Assembly (NCBI GenBank): GCA_002104985.1
Contig: MCGO01000025.1
Span: forward strand, 124,001 to 188,000
Source: Rhizoclosmatium globosum
Taxonomy: Eukaryota > Chytridiomycota > Chytridiomycetes > Chytridiales > Chytriomycetaceae
DNA length: 64,000 bases
Direction: 5' to 3'
Positions 9,927 through 21,269 of this stretch are shown here, one piece after another. Position numbers and translations under genes: made by a program. The first letter of the stretch is position 1. Each line of letters opens with the position of its first letter. The notes beneath the pieces are model-generated. The model was not told where the DNA came from, ran no database searches, and saw only the letters and a program-made list of their open reading frames with translations.

Positions 9927-11432
9927 TCATTTCATTCGTGTTTGGTGAAGCATTCCTTTGAATACTGGTTCAAACGCGGTCTCATGTCTCACGGCTGCGG
10001 CCACTATATCCCCTTTACTGACAGTTTTCGATTTGGATTTGAGAACTGAATGAAGCAGAGAGTTTTGAATTTTGGAAACTGCGAATGTAATCGTGAGCAT
10101 AAGAAACAAAGAGTTTTAAGGCCCACATAATTTATCTTGATCCGCCTTCAGTCCCATCGTCTTTTTCACAATCTTTTGATCTTGCAGGGCATTCAAGTTG
10201 TATAACGCTGCAGTAGTCAAATGATCCACAATTTTGTCATTGGAATCTGCCAAGTTCTGAAGCGCTTTGTCAATGTCCGCGTGTTCTGGCAGAATCTGTC
10301 CTGCTTCAAGCAGTGAACGAGCTGTGTTGATATCTAACGTATTGTTCGTTGGTTCAAAGTCACCAAGGGATAATGGCAGATCTTTGGAAGAGAATTTCGA
10401 CGACTGAAGATTTCGTCTCGGTTTATACATTTGAATCGTTTCTTTGACAGAGATGAGGGAGTGGGACGAGTCGGATTGTGGGGCAAACGATTGATATGGC
10501 GAATATTCGACGAAGTCCACTATTGTATCTACTTTAATACTTTGTTTGCCATGTCATGCAACGAGGTACTTCTTACCTGGTGAGTTGACCGTGATTCCTT
10601 GGATTCTGCGTTTTGACTGTTTAACTCCATCATGTCGAGAAACTGTTCCAAGTTCTGGAATTTGTGCTTTGCTGAGTTCAAGAGCAGGCTGGATAAATAT
10701 TGGAGTAAGGTGTTCGTCAATTTCTAAGTGTAAAGGTTGAGTAACATTGAAAGCCGTCCAAAGACGTACCAGATACTCTGTAAAAGTCTTCTGGGAGGTT
10801 CGAGCCACAGTATGCGTTTGTAAAGAGCAGCGAGCCGTCGTTGTTTCTCCTAGCCAGAGATACTTTCTGTTCTATAAACATTGAATGGGATTGAAGAGTC
10901 AATCATCGCATAATTGACGCCAGAGCAACCAACCGCCAAACGCGTCGCCGTCCTTCACAATGTACTTTGGAGCAAACTGGGGCGGCTGCGCAGGCTCAAA
11001 AGCGACGGCGGCCGAGCGAAGTAAAGCACCGATCGACTGCGCGGCCGAGGAAACATCTGCGTTTTTCGGATACTTTTTTGAAGCGTGGAAAAGAAGTGTT
11101 TCGACGTCGCTCTTTTGATTTTGAAGGGGGATTTGTTGGAGAGAGAGAGTTGGAGTGGTTGAAGTCAGCGATACAAAACGACTCGAGTGGATCTAACCTG
11201 CAACTCTGCAAACGTCTCATAGCTGCGAAGTTTAATATCTTTCAGCGATGCGGGTCGGCCCTGGAGTGCATCTGCAAGGTGGGGCAGCTTGGTCCCATCA
11301 TACAGGGTTTGCGTGCTGTCCTCCCTGTCATATCCTGTTAATACCCTTCTTTTAACTTGTTAAGTATTATATCACTAACTCAATCAGCAAGTCAATCAGG
11401 TCCGTTAAGCTAATGTTGTTTGCAGATGTCAT
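9927..11432 (-). CDS. Protein with degenerate bromodomain (RSC4-like?)
   Basis: Seven exons join in phase to 386 residues: 11432-11380, 11324-11198, 11111-10934, 10871-10770, 10723-10577, 10528-10127, 10078-9927. Residues about 5-105 fit the second half of a bromodomain: KLPHLADALQGRPASLKDIK, then YETFAELQSDVETLLFHASK and a YPKNADVSSAAQ segment where bromodomains usually have YN, so the acetyl-lysine-binding Asn seems to be displaced or lost. The rest has no domain I recognise; a C-terminal helix-rich part contains ALQNLADSNDKIVDHL. Degenerate bromodomain proteins of this size occur as subunits of fungal RSC/SWI-SNF remodellers, but the link here is inference. The first intron uses the second of three closely spaced AGs, chosen by phase. 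It lies head-to-tail with the vWA/ZZ gene, 68 bp apart. Confidence 0.6.
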
Positions 11433-11500
11433 TTTTAACGAACGAAGAAAGAAGAGAAATGCGAATACATGGGAACATAACAAATTTAATAATTGAGAAA

Positions 11501-14500
11501 CTACTTGGAAGTACTACGAATAAGTGTATCCACAATCTTCATTCCAACCCCGAATATCTGCTTTTCGTCTGGGCTTCTCAAAGCAGACCGAACCTCAGCG
11601 AGAAAAGCGTTATCCAACACATCAGGTAGTGTACTTGCATGATGCAACCACACTATAATTTCAATCCACCATTCCAACATCGCAACCAAGAGTCTTTTGA
11701 TAATTCGAGTATGAGACCAAGCGGTCACATCTAAAGTAGAAAATGGCGCTGGAGTAGCGGGTTTCTCCGTATTGTTGATGCCCAACAACTTCTCCAGCAA
11801 AGGATCTTTCTGGATTGTGAAGCTAGTTGACGCCCCATTCATGGAAACAACTCGATGGAATGCCATTTTGCTCACATGCCCTCCATTACATCTCTGACAT
11901 TCATCAAAATCAAAGCAGTCGAGACAATGGAATCGCGTCTGTCCATCATCAATTTCCCGATTACACGTGTCACAAACATATTTGATTGTTACAGTTCCCA
12001 ACAGCTTTTGGATCGTATATTGCAAGTTTGCCAATACGTCAGCAGGCAGCTCTTCTGTAGCTTGTTGAATGCTTTCTTGGTTTGTCGCTTTCAGGTTGGA
12101 CGAACGGTTGAGAATACGAGACCAATGAGAAGTCGGAACATTGTTATTATCAACTTCCTGGTATGCTGGTGGTCGAACCATCTTGGACCGAGAAGGTGTT
12201 TGTTGGGCGCGATACAGTTGTTGTGATTGTGGTTGCATTTGCTGTTGTTGAGAACTGAACGAGAAAGCAGGTGGTGCACCAAACGACGCTGATAAAGCAG
12301 GCGGTGCACCAAAAGATGCAACTGGTGGTGGTGGTGGTGGTGCAGGTTGTGCACCGAATCCATAAGAAGCTGACCTGAATGACTTTGTTGCCATACCACC
12401 CCTACCTCCTCTTCCACCGGTTAATGTTGGTGCTGACGGCGCCATTCCAACAAAGCGTTTGGTCTTTTTTCGTGGTTCATGACTTCTTGCACTACCAAAA
12501 GAAAATGATTCAGTAGAATCCCTCACTGCTGAATCAATTGTGAATTAGATACAATAAAGGAAGACAAAAGTACAAACCTGCAACTGGCCGCAAATTATTA
12601 GTCAGAGTCGCGTCAGGAGGTTGGTGGGCTTTGTCAACAGGAGCACGATTTCCAGCATTCGTAGCGCGACCCAAATATGCTGTACTGCCTGTGAGTGTTG
12701 GAATATTGTACGCAAATGAAATATTGTCCTCGATGCGTGTTATGAGATTTGGAACGGCTACTGATGAATTTGAAACTACAGCACTGTCTTTTCCCCCAGT
12801 GACAGCCAGCCATTCAAATGCAAGGCTGGGACCTTCTAACACTTCGGGCTTCATCACTTGAGACGAAGAATTCTGCTTGACGCCGTTGATCTTCACTTCA
12901 ATACGTTCCGCCAAAGTCTTGACATCCAATCGGCTTGTGGCGTACAGAATCAGGGAATCTCCACTTGAAACGCCATTAATAACTGATCCAGTGTACTCTA
13001 CGTTGCTAACATCCACTGCTCCAAATTCAATTCGAGATTTTTCATCCCTTTTGGCAAACAGAACTTGGATGGCATCCGTGTTTTTCGAGAATGCACCCGC
13101 AGTCACAGACAAGTCAAAGCTTTCAAATCGGAGTGCATCTACCCATGCCGTAAATCCAGTCGCAAATATGCGATCCATGCCTTCTTGTCCGAATTTGGGA
13201 ACATGAAGGCCAAGTAGAGCTGGATTCGGGCCAAGTAATGCAGCAACTTTGGACGCAATGTCTTGATTGACCCATGCCCCAAACCCTGTAACAATTCCGT
13301 TTCGAACGGCTGCTGTTTCAACCAATGACTTGATTGCAGTTGTTACGTCCCCACTAGTTCCATTGTGGCCACCGTCCGTGTCAAAGTCGATAAAACTCTT
13401 GACACTTGAGGTTTCCAAATTTGGAGTTAACTGCCGTGCTGCTGAGACTAATTCATGGATCATTGATGTTGCTGCATCTACTGGTTTCACGAAGTCAGTC
13501 CATCCACCAGGCTGCACATTTCCAGACCACGCGACAAATTCCACAATTTCTTTCGCAACTTTGTCATTTGAAAACATGGCTGATGGTGCTACTTTCACAT
13601 TTCCAGTGGTAGCGTCTTGAATGAGATTGGAAGGTTTGAAGTCCGAAACACGGAAAGAGATCACACGTTTGTCACGAGCAGAACCATCAAACACAATCGC
13701 AACGTCAGTCCAAACATCATGCGGCTGAAGGATTCCAGCTTCAAGTAGCACTGGGATGCTGAAAATTCGTTTCAGGAACCGACGTTTGGTCATTTCGTTA
13801 AATTGAGCTCGAACGGTGGTAGATCCAGAGGAACAGCCGGTACTTCCACTCGCATCAGAGAGACCAATATTGAGAACAAGCTGAGGTTTGATTCTTGGAA
13901 AAGCTTTTCTTGGTGCGTCAATGATGATTCTTGTCAGTTGGGCAGGGTTATATCCCGCACCAGGCAATGATTGCATGAGCAATTCATTGTCTTTTGTGGA
14001 AGGCTGAAGAACCGTGACCTTAAGCTCTGTTTCTTTCGGAACTGGTTCTTCAATTGAGAGAAGCTCGAAGCCAAAATCATTATCGTTGGGAACAAGGAGC
14101 CAAATCAATACAAATGTTGGAGATATGGGGAGACAAGACCAGGCGTGTCGAGCCGTGGCATGGGTAGGCTCTTGCTTGAGAGAAGCGACGGCAATCATGG
14201 TAGAGTCTTGGAGTAGTTTTTGGCCATGCAAATGACGGTAGGCATCTCCACAATCAGATGGAGACAGGGTGATAGATGAGGCAGGTGCTTTTAAGTCAAA
14301 CGAGACACCGCAGCCCCCTTTTTGATCTGTGAGTGAAGCCCAAGGAAGAAATAGAGAAACAGGAATCAGGCGCCCTTTTCCAATATCACTTCCATCCACT
14401 GCTAAACCCATGGCATCATACACAAACGGGACTCCACACGAGAATGTCAAGAGAATACGCCCCTTCATCCCAACGGGACCGAGAGTAACATCAAACGATT

Positions 14501-15194
14501 CATCCTGTACAGTAGCCATTCCAGCGGTTTGATCACTTTGTGTTTGGATTACAGCATCAACCACGGCTTTTGCTTGTGCGGCATACGCGATTGAAGTAGT
14601 GATATCAACCCACTGATGTTTAACTTCATCCCAGTCTTGGAACTTGGTTGAAATTAGTTGAAGCTCCTTGTTTGAGTCTGGAACGGCAATAAACTTGGCC
14701 ACTTTCGCCTTGACCACCATGGATTCTGTCTTGCCATCTGCATGCGTTGCATAGTAGGGGTTTTCGAATTCAAACACGGTAGACACAGTGAACGACGAAA
14801 GTGAAACATCCACGTCATAATGAATGTTGGAAGGGTGGAAGTCCTCCATTGGAGGTGCAGTGGAGAAACCGGCTGACGCAGCCACCACAACCGTAATTCC
14901 ATTCAAGTTGTTTTGGGACACACCTGTTGATTCTTTGTCAGTAAAATGGTATTCTTAAAGGGAAGGGTTACCATTCGGGGGTGTTGGATCGTCTCCTGGC
15001 TGAAGGGTGATACTTGGCTGCGTAGCGATGGTAGAGTCGATTCGAGCAGGGAACGCACTGAGCTCATCAGTGAGAGCATTTAATACGAGCGCAGTCTTTT
15101 GGCTCGATGAAATGTCTGGTGTCTTGTTGGCGAACCACATTGGTTTGGAACTGATTTTTGGGGATGCAGCGGACTTCCCCTCATTCTGTTTCAT
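11501..15194 (-). CDS. vWA-like protein with C-terminal ZZ zinc finger
   Basis: Three exons, 15194-14972, 14923-12578 and 12528-11501, join to 1198 residues. Near residue 430 LVLNIGLSDASGSTG matches the metal-ion site (DxSxS) that opens a von Willebrand A domain; later IDFDTDGGHNGTSGD fits the TDG part of that fold. The N-terminal part has beta-rich segments like a VIT domain (DVDVSLSSFTVSTVFEFENP). Near residues 1040-1085 a ZZ zinc finger is clear: CDTCNREIDD, FHCLDCFDFDECQRC, then paired His in GGHVSKMAFH. A Gly/Pro/Gln-rich linker lies between them. ZZ fingers bind N-terminal or modified peptide tails. I infer a scaffold or adaptor role. The start MKQNEG follows a TTTTCAG acceptor, so a 5' UTR intron is likely; an ATG at 15223 is an alternative. 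Only 75 bp separate it from the divergent decarboxylase. Confidence 0.75.
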
Positions 15195-15268
15195 TAACTG
15201 AAAATGAATAAATAAATTATCCATTTTTATTATTTTACATTCCATTTGTTTATCGGATCTTTCCGTGA

Positions 15269-16950
15269 ATGGTGCAATCAACCAAACAACCAGAACTGTT
15301 TGCTCTCCTTGAAGAGCTCCACCCGGTTCTCTCTGAATACCTGGAGTCACTGGCGACAGCGCCAGTAACCACAGCACTTCCTCCGTCCCAACTCCGTGGC
15401 CAGTTTCCAAACAACCTCGTTCTTTCCGGAACGCCAAACCCGGATCTTCGCCAACTTGTCTCTCAAGTGCTTGAACATTCCGCCCGCACAGCTTCCCCTC
15501 GATTCCTGGATAAGTTGTATTCCGGATCAGATGCTGTCGGTGCGTTCCGGTTCCATTTGAAATGATGATGACATCACTGACAGTTGTTTACAATCAAGGT
15601 CAATTCAGTGAACTCCTTCTTGCCCTTTTGAATACAAATGTGCATGTTTACTCTGTTAGTCCTGTAGCCACTTTGATGGAGCACGAATCGATCGCTGCTC
15701 TTAGTGACTTGTGTGGATTCAAAACCCCTGCTTCGGGAGTGTTCCAACCAGGTGGGAGCGCTTCGAATATGCTTGCTATGATAACGGCACGAAACTTGAT
15801 ATACCCTGAAATCAAGAGAGTCGGCGCTGCGAAGGCTGGCTTGCAGTTGGCAGTTTTCACATCCGCAGATGGACATTACAGTATCGAAAAGGCTGCAATC
15901 GTGTTGGGTCTTGGTCTCGAGGCCGTAATTAAAGTTCCTGTACATGGAAGAGGAAAGGGTATTGATCCAAATCTGTTGGAATCCAGTTTGAGAGAATCAT
16001 ACCAACGAGGCGAAACGCCCTACTTCGTCAATCTAACCGCTGGAACCACTGTATTCTCTGCTTTCGATGATATTGTTGCTTGTAGCGAGGTTGTGCATAA
16101 AATTGAACGGGAATATGGACTGCGAATTTGGATTCATATCGATGGCTCATACGGTGGACCAGTAATCTTCTCTCCCACACTCAAGAAGCAGTTGATGAAT
16201 GGACTTGAAACTGCAGACTCATTCACCATCAATCCCCACAAGATTCTGGGTGTACCCCAGCAATGTAGCGTTCTATTGGTCAATTCAGGGAACGGTTTTG
16301 GACGAGATGCACTTTGGACAGCGAATGGTCTAAACGTGGAATACTTATTTCACAAAGAGAAGAGTGATACTGAGGTTTTGGGCAATGGTAGGGAGGGCGA
16401 AGAAGATGGGGGTTACATGATGAACATTGGAAATGGAACAATTGGATGTGGAAGACGTCCCGATTCAATCAAGTTTTACCTTTGTTGGAGCTACCACGGC
16501 ACTTCCGGTTGGGGAGGCCGTGTTGAACGAGCATTCGATAATGTGACAAAATTGAAGAACATCTTGGCAGCTTCCAAGTCCTTTGAGATCGTTATTCCCG
16601 TCGAAGATATGACTCCAAGACTGACAGTTTCATTCTGGTGTATTCCTGGATGTGTGTTGAAGCACTATGGGTCTGTTCAAGATTTCCTGTCCAACAAGGA
16701 CGTTGATTCTAAAACACTGCTGAAGAACAGCACTCTAGCAGTTCATCGTGAGCTTATCAAACGTGGAAAATATATGATTGACTACATGGGAATTACATCA
16801 CAAGGGCTTACCCAATTCATACGAGTTTGCATTAGCCACCCAGCGATTGATGATGCATTCCTCTATGAACTTGTGGCTGAACTTGAGTCAATAACTTCAC
16901 GTTGTAGGGTAGATTGGGGGACTTTGAATGTCGTAGTCCAGGAAGAGTAA
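15269..16950 (+). CDS. PLP-dependent group II decarboxylase (glutamate/cysteine-sulfinate type)
   Basis: Two exons, 15269-15539 and 15584-16950, join to 545 residues; the intron is 44 nt. Family landmarks: GVFQPGGSASNMLAMITAR, TSADGHYSIEKAA (His that stacks on PLP), NLTAGTTVFSAFDDI, IHIDGSYGGP (Asp to the pyridine nitrogen), INPHKILGVPQQCSVLL (Schiff-base Lys) and GTIGCGRRPDSIKFYL. This is the group II fold of glutamate and cysteine sulfinate decarboxylases. Substrate cannot be set from sequence alone. In most relatives the active-site Asp segment reads HVDAAWGG, so HIDGSYGG is an unusual version. The product might be GABA, hypotaurine or beta-alanine. The gene shares a 75-bp divergent promoter with the vWA/ZZ gene. 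Confidence 0.85.
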
Positions 16951-17002
16951 AGATTAAATACATTGAGCGGCATCTTATATTCTGATTTATACAGTCTAAA
17001 TC

Positions 17003-18415
17003 ATGTTAATGAAGCGTTCTTCAGATAATAATGGGTTTGACACAAACAAACCAGAACATACAACAATGGAGCGCCTCCCTCTAGAAATACGCGAACAGAT
17101 CATACTATGGCTACCGATCGATAGACACCTACTTTCAGTTGCAATTGTGTCAAAGAATTTGTTTTTACATCCCATAGTTTGCGATATAAAAGGCGTGATT
17201 GTCCAGAGACACTTTGATACCTTCATTGCCAAGTTTCCACGCCCTCAAGAAGAAAACTATTTGCTTGGAGAACAAGATCCAGTTTTACAAGCGCTTGATA
17301 CAATCAAAGACGATTGGAAGTTTCTACCATCCTTGTACCGTACAATAATTGTCAAAACGATCCTCCTTGTTCCCTTTCCAAACGTTGTGATACCGTGCGG
17401 AAAAGACGAGCAATGTCCATTAACACATACCGAGGCCGACCGCGTGCAAGCAATGATTCTAAGCAACCACAACCCAAACACAATATTTGACACGGAACAA
17501 GGCGAGGAACTAATGTACCGCACCTTCGATTGGGCCTCAAAACACAACCACCCCACACTCTGCACCCAAATCACAAACCTCGCACAAACCCAAGACAACC
17601 TCTTCTACCTAACCCGTACATCAATCGACCACTCAAACATCCAATCCCTCACCTACATCCACTCCAAATCCCTCACCCTTCCCACACAGAACAGTAACAG
17701 CAACCCCTTCAACGACCCCTTCCACATCACACAACTCATCACCCGTGCAGTCGAAACAGACAACAAACAAACCCTCCTCCACGTCCTCACGAAATCCCTG
17801 GGCCACCTGACGCATATTGACGCTCTCGACGCAAGCCTCTTCACAGCCGTTTCGAGAAACTGTCTCGGGACGGTACAAGTTATCTTGGGGGATCCCCGGT
17901 TCTCGAGCGAGGTGTACCTGAACATGTCGTTTCTGGAGGCATGTCGGTGTGGGTATATGGAGATTGTAGAGGATTTGGCGGGGAGGGTTGAGGGTATACT
18001 TTCGCCGGAGAATGTGATGCGGCTTGTTACTGGGTTTTTTGGGGATAATGCTGGTGTTGTTGGGGTGCTTTTGAGGGGGTCGAGGGGGCTTGTGGAAGGG
18101 AGTGGGGAGTGGGTTGTTATGGTGAGGAGCGTTTGTGCGGGAGGGTATTTGGAGACTTTGAAGGTGTTGATGGAGGATGAGAGAGTTTTGGGAAGGAGGG
18201 AGGAGTTAATTGTGGAGTGTTTGATGGAACTGTCGAGGAGTGCGATTCGACATGATATTCTTGCTTACTTGCAATCGTTGAAGGCTGAAGAAAAGTCCGA
18301 GCATCGCGTTGAACAAGTTGAAACATCACTGAAAGTAGTTCGAACTTTCTCAACAAACCAATTTCCAATCTCTCTTCTTTTCACCTCCCTCATCGCTATT
18401 TTCGTTCTTATTTAG
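17003..18415 (+). CDS. F-box/ankyrin-like protein with hydrophobic C-terminal tail
   Basis: An intronless frame of 470 codons. The segment MERLPLEIREQIILWLPIDR (from the ATG at 17066) is F-box-like. The middle has loose ankyrin-type helical repeats such as FLEACRCGYMEIVEDLAGRV and VRSVCAGGYLETLKVLMED. The last 20 or so residues, FPISLLFTSLIAIFVLI, are hydrophobic and end the protein, which fits a tail anchor. Codon use drifts visibly: the first two thirds are AC-rich and the last third is GT-rich on the same strand. The Met at 17003 gives a 21-residue extension; the Met at 17066 would start right at the F-box. It is a paralogue of the gene at the left window edge. Role in protein turnover is inferred. 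Confidence 0.7.
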   Translation: MLMKRSSDNNGFDTNKPEHTTMERLPLEIREQIILWLPIDRHLLSVAIVSKNLFLHPIVCDIKGVIVQRHFDTFIAKFPRPQEENYLLGEQDPVLQALDTIKDDWKFLPSLYRTIIVKTILLVPFPNVVIPCGKDEQCPLTHTEADRVQAMILSNHNPNTIFDTEQGEELMYRTFDWASKHNHPTLCTQITNLAQTQDNLFYLTRTSIDHSNIQSLTYIHSKSLTLPTQNSNSNPFNDPFHITQLITRAVETDNKQTLLHVLTKSLGHLTHIDALDASLFTAVSRNCLGTVQVILGDPRFSSEVYLNMSFLEACRCGYMEIVEDLAGRVEGILSPENVMRLVTGFFGDNAGVVGVLLRGSRGLVEGSGEWVVMVRSVCAGGYLETLKVLMEDERVLGRREELIVECLMELSRSAIRHDILAYLQSLKAEEKSEHRVEQVETSLKVVRTFSTNQFPISLLFTSLIAIFVLI

Positions 18416-18498
18416 TCTCACTTAGCTTTATTCTGTTTCCCCCAAGAAATAAATTAAGGTATACAAACCCCAAACAAGCCCCAAATACAAACAAAATG

Positions 18499-21243
18499 TT
18501 ACGTACTATTCAACCGTCTACCCAATCCAGTAACACTAACCCTCTCACCAACCCCAGGCCTCCTTCCTTCCCCGTCCCCTCCAACACTAGCACCCACACC
18601 CCCATTCACACTAGAACTCGTAGTCCCCGCAACAATCACATTCCTCGCATCCCGCCTCTCCTCACTTTCCAACAACGGAGCAGTCGCACTTGGGGGTAAC
18701 GCGGGTGGAGGCGGACTTCCAGGCGCGAGGCGGCTTCCACCGCGTTGAGGGCCGAGTCGTGGACTACTTCCGGTTCCACCACCGCGGCCACCGCGTATCG
18801 GCCCGAAGCCTGGGGAAAAGTTTACGGGGCGGCGGGGGCCTAAAGACGGGGATGTTGAGGCGATGGGGAGGAGGGGTGGAGATGGGTTTAGGAGGAGGGA
18901 TGCGGCTGTTGGGTGGGAGGGGGTTGTTGCTGTTGTTAATGATGTTGCTGTTGTAGGGGGGAGTGGTGGCGAGAGGGCTATGGCCAGGTTCGCTGCTTCG
19001 GAAAGCGAAGACCAGAGAGATGTTGGTTGTGTTGTTTGGATTTGGATTGTTGGTGGTGGAGGTGGGGAGACTCGTAGGGAAGAAGCTGAGTGGAGAGGTG
19101 GTGGCATTATTGTTGATGATCGCACTGATGTTGGATCTGAAGTTATCCGTGGTTGTGATGTAGGCTGTGCGAGCACTGCTGGCGGTGGTAGAGGTGAAAG
19201 CGACTCTTCATTTGGAAGGTTGATGGATGGAGAAGGCTGTGACATAGTCATTGTTTGTGGGATACTCGACGGTGTAGTTTGAGTTGTGACTGATGATTGA
19301 GGACGCGATTCTGGCAGAGTTGGAATAGCTGCACTCTGAGAGTTTGATGCCAAGTTACTGTTCGATGCAGATGTCGCAGGTGCACTTTGCGTCCGACTAG
19401 AAATGGGAACAGCGGATGCAGAAGAACTCGATCCTGATGTGAGCGTAGAATGTAATCCAGCCCAACGACGTTGATCATCCAATTCAAAGTCAACCAAAAG
19501 GTCATCTGAAGCAAACAAAGATTGATTCAGCACAGCGGCCGTGGGATCAATAAACGGTCCCGAATATGCTCTGTCACTGTCTGATGAGGTTGAAGAAGAC
19601 GTTGCGGCATTTGGCAGCGCAGACGCAACTGAAACAGGAACAATATTCGACAATGTTGTATCGGCGAGTGCTGGAAACGGATTAAAGCTTCCCGAATAAA
19701 TAGGTGGCGACGGGTCAACGCGTTGTTGGAAGGGAGGAGTAAGCCGTTCCCGCACCAACCTTGCCCTCTGTATAGCGCGATCAAATCCATCAAAGGCATC
19801 CGCCATATTGTTCAAGGCTCCAGATCCTGCAGATACTGCTGTCGATGCTGAGGCACCTGGCACTTGATAGGATGGTTCCAAAGGAGTCAACCAATCAGAA
19901 GATCCTATTGAGGCGGCTGTTGATGAAGCAGCAGTAGCATTTGCGATATTTCTAGTCGTTGATTCCATCAGATTCGCAAGTCGATTCATATTTTCACGGA
20001 CATTATCGAGGCTACTCCGTTCCGACAAGTTTCTATTAATTTCACGGGCTCTTGTTAGGAGAGAAGAAATACTTCTCGATGCAGAAGCAAGAGTGGGTCT
20101 TGATTCTGATTCTGAACAGATAATTGATGAATTTGAAATAGAAATAGAAATGTTGAGTAAGAGCACGAACCATTTGGAGTATTTCCAGATCCTTCAAGGC
20201 CTCGATTCGCAGAAGTTGAAGCAGAAGCAGTGATATTAGCAGCAGTAGTAGCAGTAGTAGTAGTAGAAGCAGTAGGCAACTGAATTCTCGCGTTCATTCT
20301 AGCACTTGAAACCATTCTTCGAGCAAGCTCACTTCTCCTTCGATACCACATTTCCGAGAAGTCTTCGTCTTCATTGTCAGAAGAAAGAAGCGGCGGCGGT
20401 CTGATGGACGGAGCAGGCCCTCTCAAGGACCTCAGAAACTCGTCACGAAATGATTCTTGTGTGGTGGATGGAGCTGGGGGGCCTGAACGACCACCATCAG
20501 CTTCAAACTCATCACGCGTACGTCTACGGGAAGAAGAAGAGATTTGAGGAGGAGGTGGTGGTGGAAGGGTATAAGGAGAAGATGATGAGGAAGACGACGA
20601 AGGTTGTGTTGGGGGATTCAAGAGACCAAGACGGCGTCTGAGCCGGGCCAGAGGGCCTTCCTGTTGTAGAACAGAGGAAGAAGGTTGACTAGCTGAAGCA
20701 GTGGATGGAAGCCGTCTCCCTCGCACCTTATTTTGAGATAGTATTTTAGGTAGAGCGAGAAAGAGGGATGTGTTAAGGACACACCTCCAGGGCCAGAGCG
20801 TCCCTGTCTTCGCGCAGTCTCGCCATCCAAACCGGATCCGTTGTCGTCGAAGAAGAAAAAGAAATCGGCGAAGGAGGCGAGCGCAACGTTGCAGTTGAAG
20901 TTGCAGTTGAAGTTGACGTTGAACCAAGACCCGAAGCACGATCGCGGGCCCTTCGAATTGCCGAAGCGAGTCGAGTCTGAGTTTGTTGAAGCTGGTTTTG
21001 AAGGTGGTTTTGCTGACTGGCTTCGTGTCGTTGTCGCTGTCGTTGTTGCGCACTACCACCACTCGCAGCCTCAACGTCAGAGTCGTTCGTTCCGTCTGTG
21101 CTCGATCCTGACTCCGACCGAGAACCAGGACTCTTGGTGCCATGCCGCCTTCTTCTTCCGCTGCTGCTACTGCCGCCGCCGACGCCGCCGCCTGTTCGTC
21201 GCCCAGATCGTGACTCACTCGAAAAGTAGATGGGCACTCCCAT
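18499..21243 (-). CDS. Large Ser/Pro-rich disordered protein, unknown function
   Basis: Three exons, 21243-20785, 20726-20171 and 20111-18499, join in phase to 875 residues. The protein is almost entirely low-complexity: Ser/Gly/Arg-rich at the N terminus, poly-Ser and poly-Pro blocks in the middle, a Thr/Ala run near 20230-20280, and a Gly/Arg-rich segment (FGPIRGGRGGGTGSSPR) near the end. The only segments that look folded are short helices such as LVRERLTPPFQQRV and LLVDFELDDQRRWAG. A charged QQRQRQRHEASQQNHLQNQ stretch near residue 70-100 could be a short coiled coil. I recognise no family. RGG-type patches hint at RNA or protein condensate binding, but this is a guess. Confidence 0.6.
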
Positions 21244-21269
21244 TCTTCACTGTTTTCTCTCCCCTTTCT

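Noticed and set aside
10529..10720. Alternative frame (LTNTLLQYLSSLLLNSAKHK) across exon 5 of the bromodomain gene
   Set aside because: It looks protein-like, but its phase does not fit the flanking splice junctions, whereas the IDEHLTPIFIQ frame does.
11165..11220. Reading frame starting MRRLQSC near the bromodomain gene
   Set aside because: It is out of phase; the acceptor at 11112 joins an exon that restores a bromodomain-like frame.
18690..19282. Plus-strand frames rich in Gly and Val within the Ser-rich gene
   Set aside because: They mirror Pro/Ser/Thr codons of the minus-strand gene, whose three exons join in phase.
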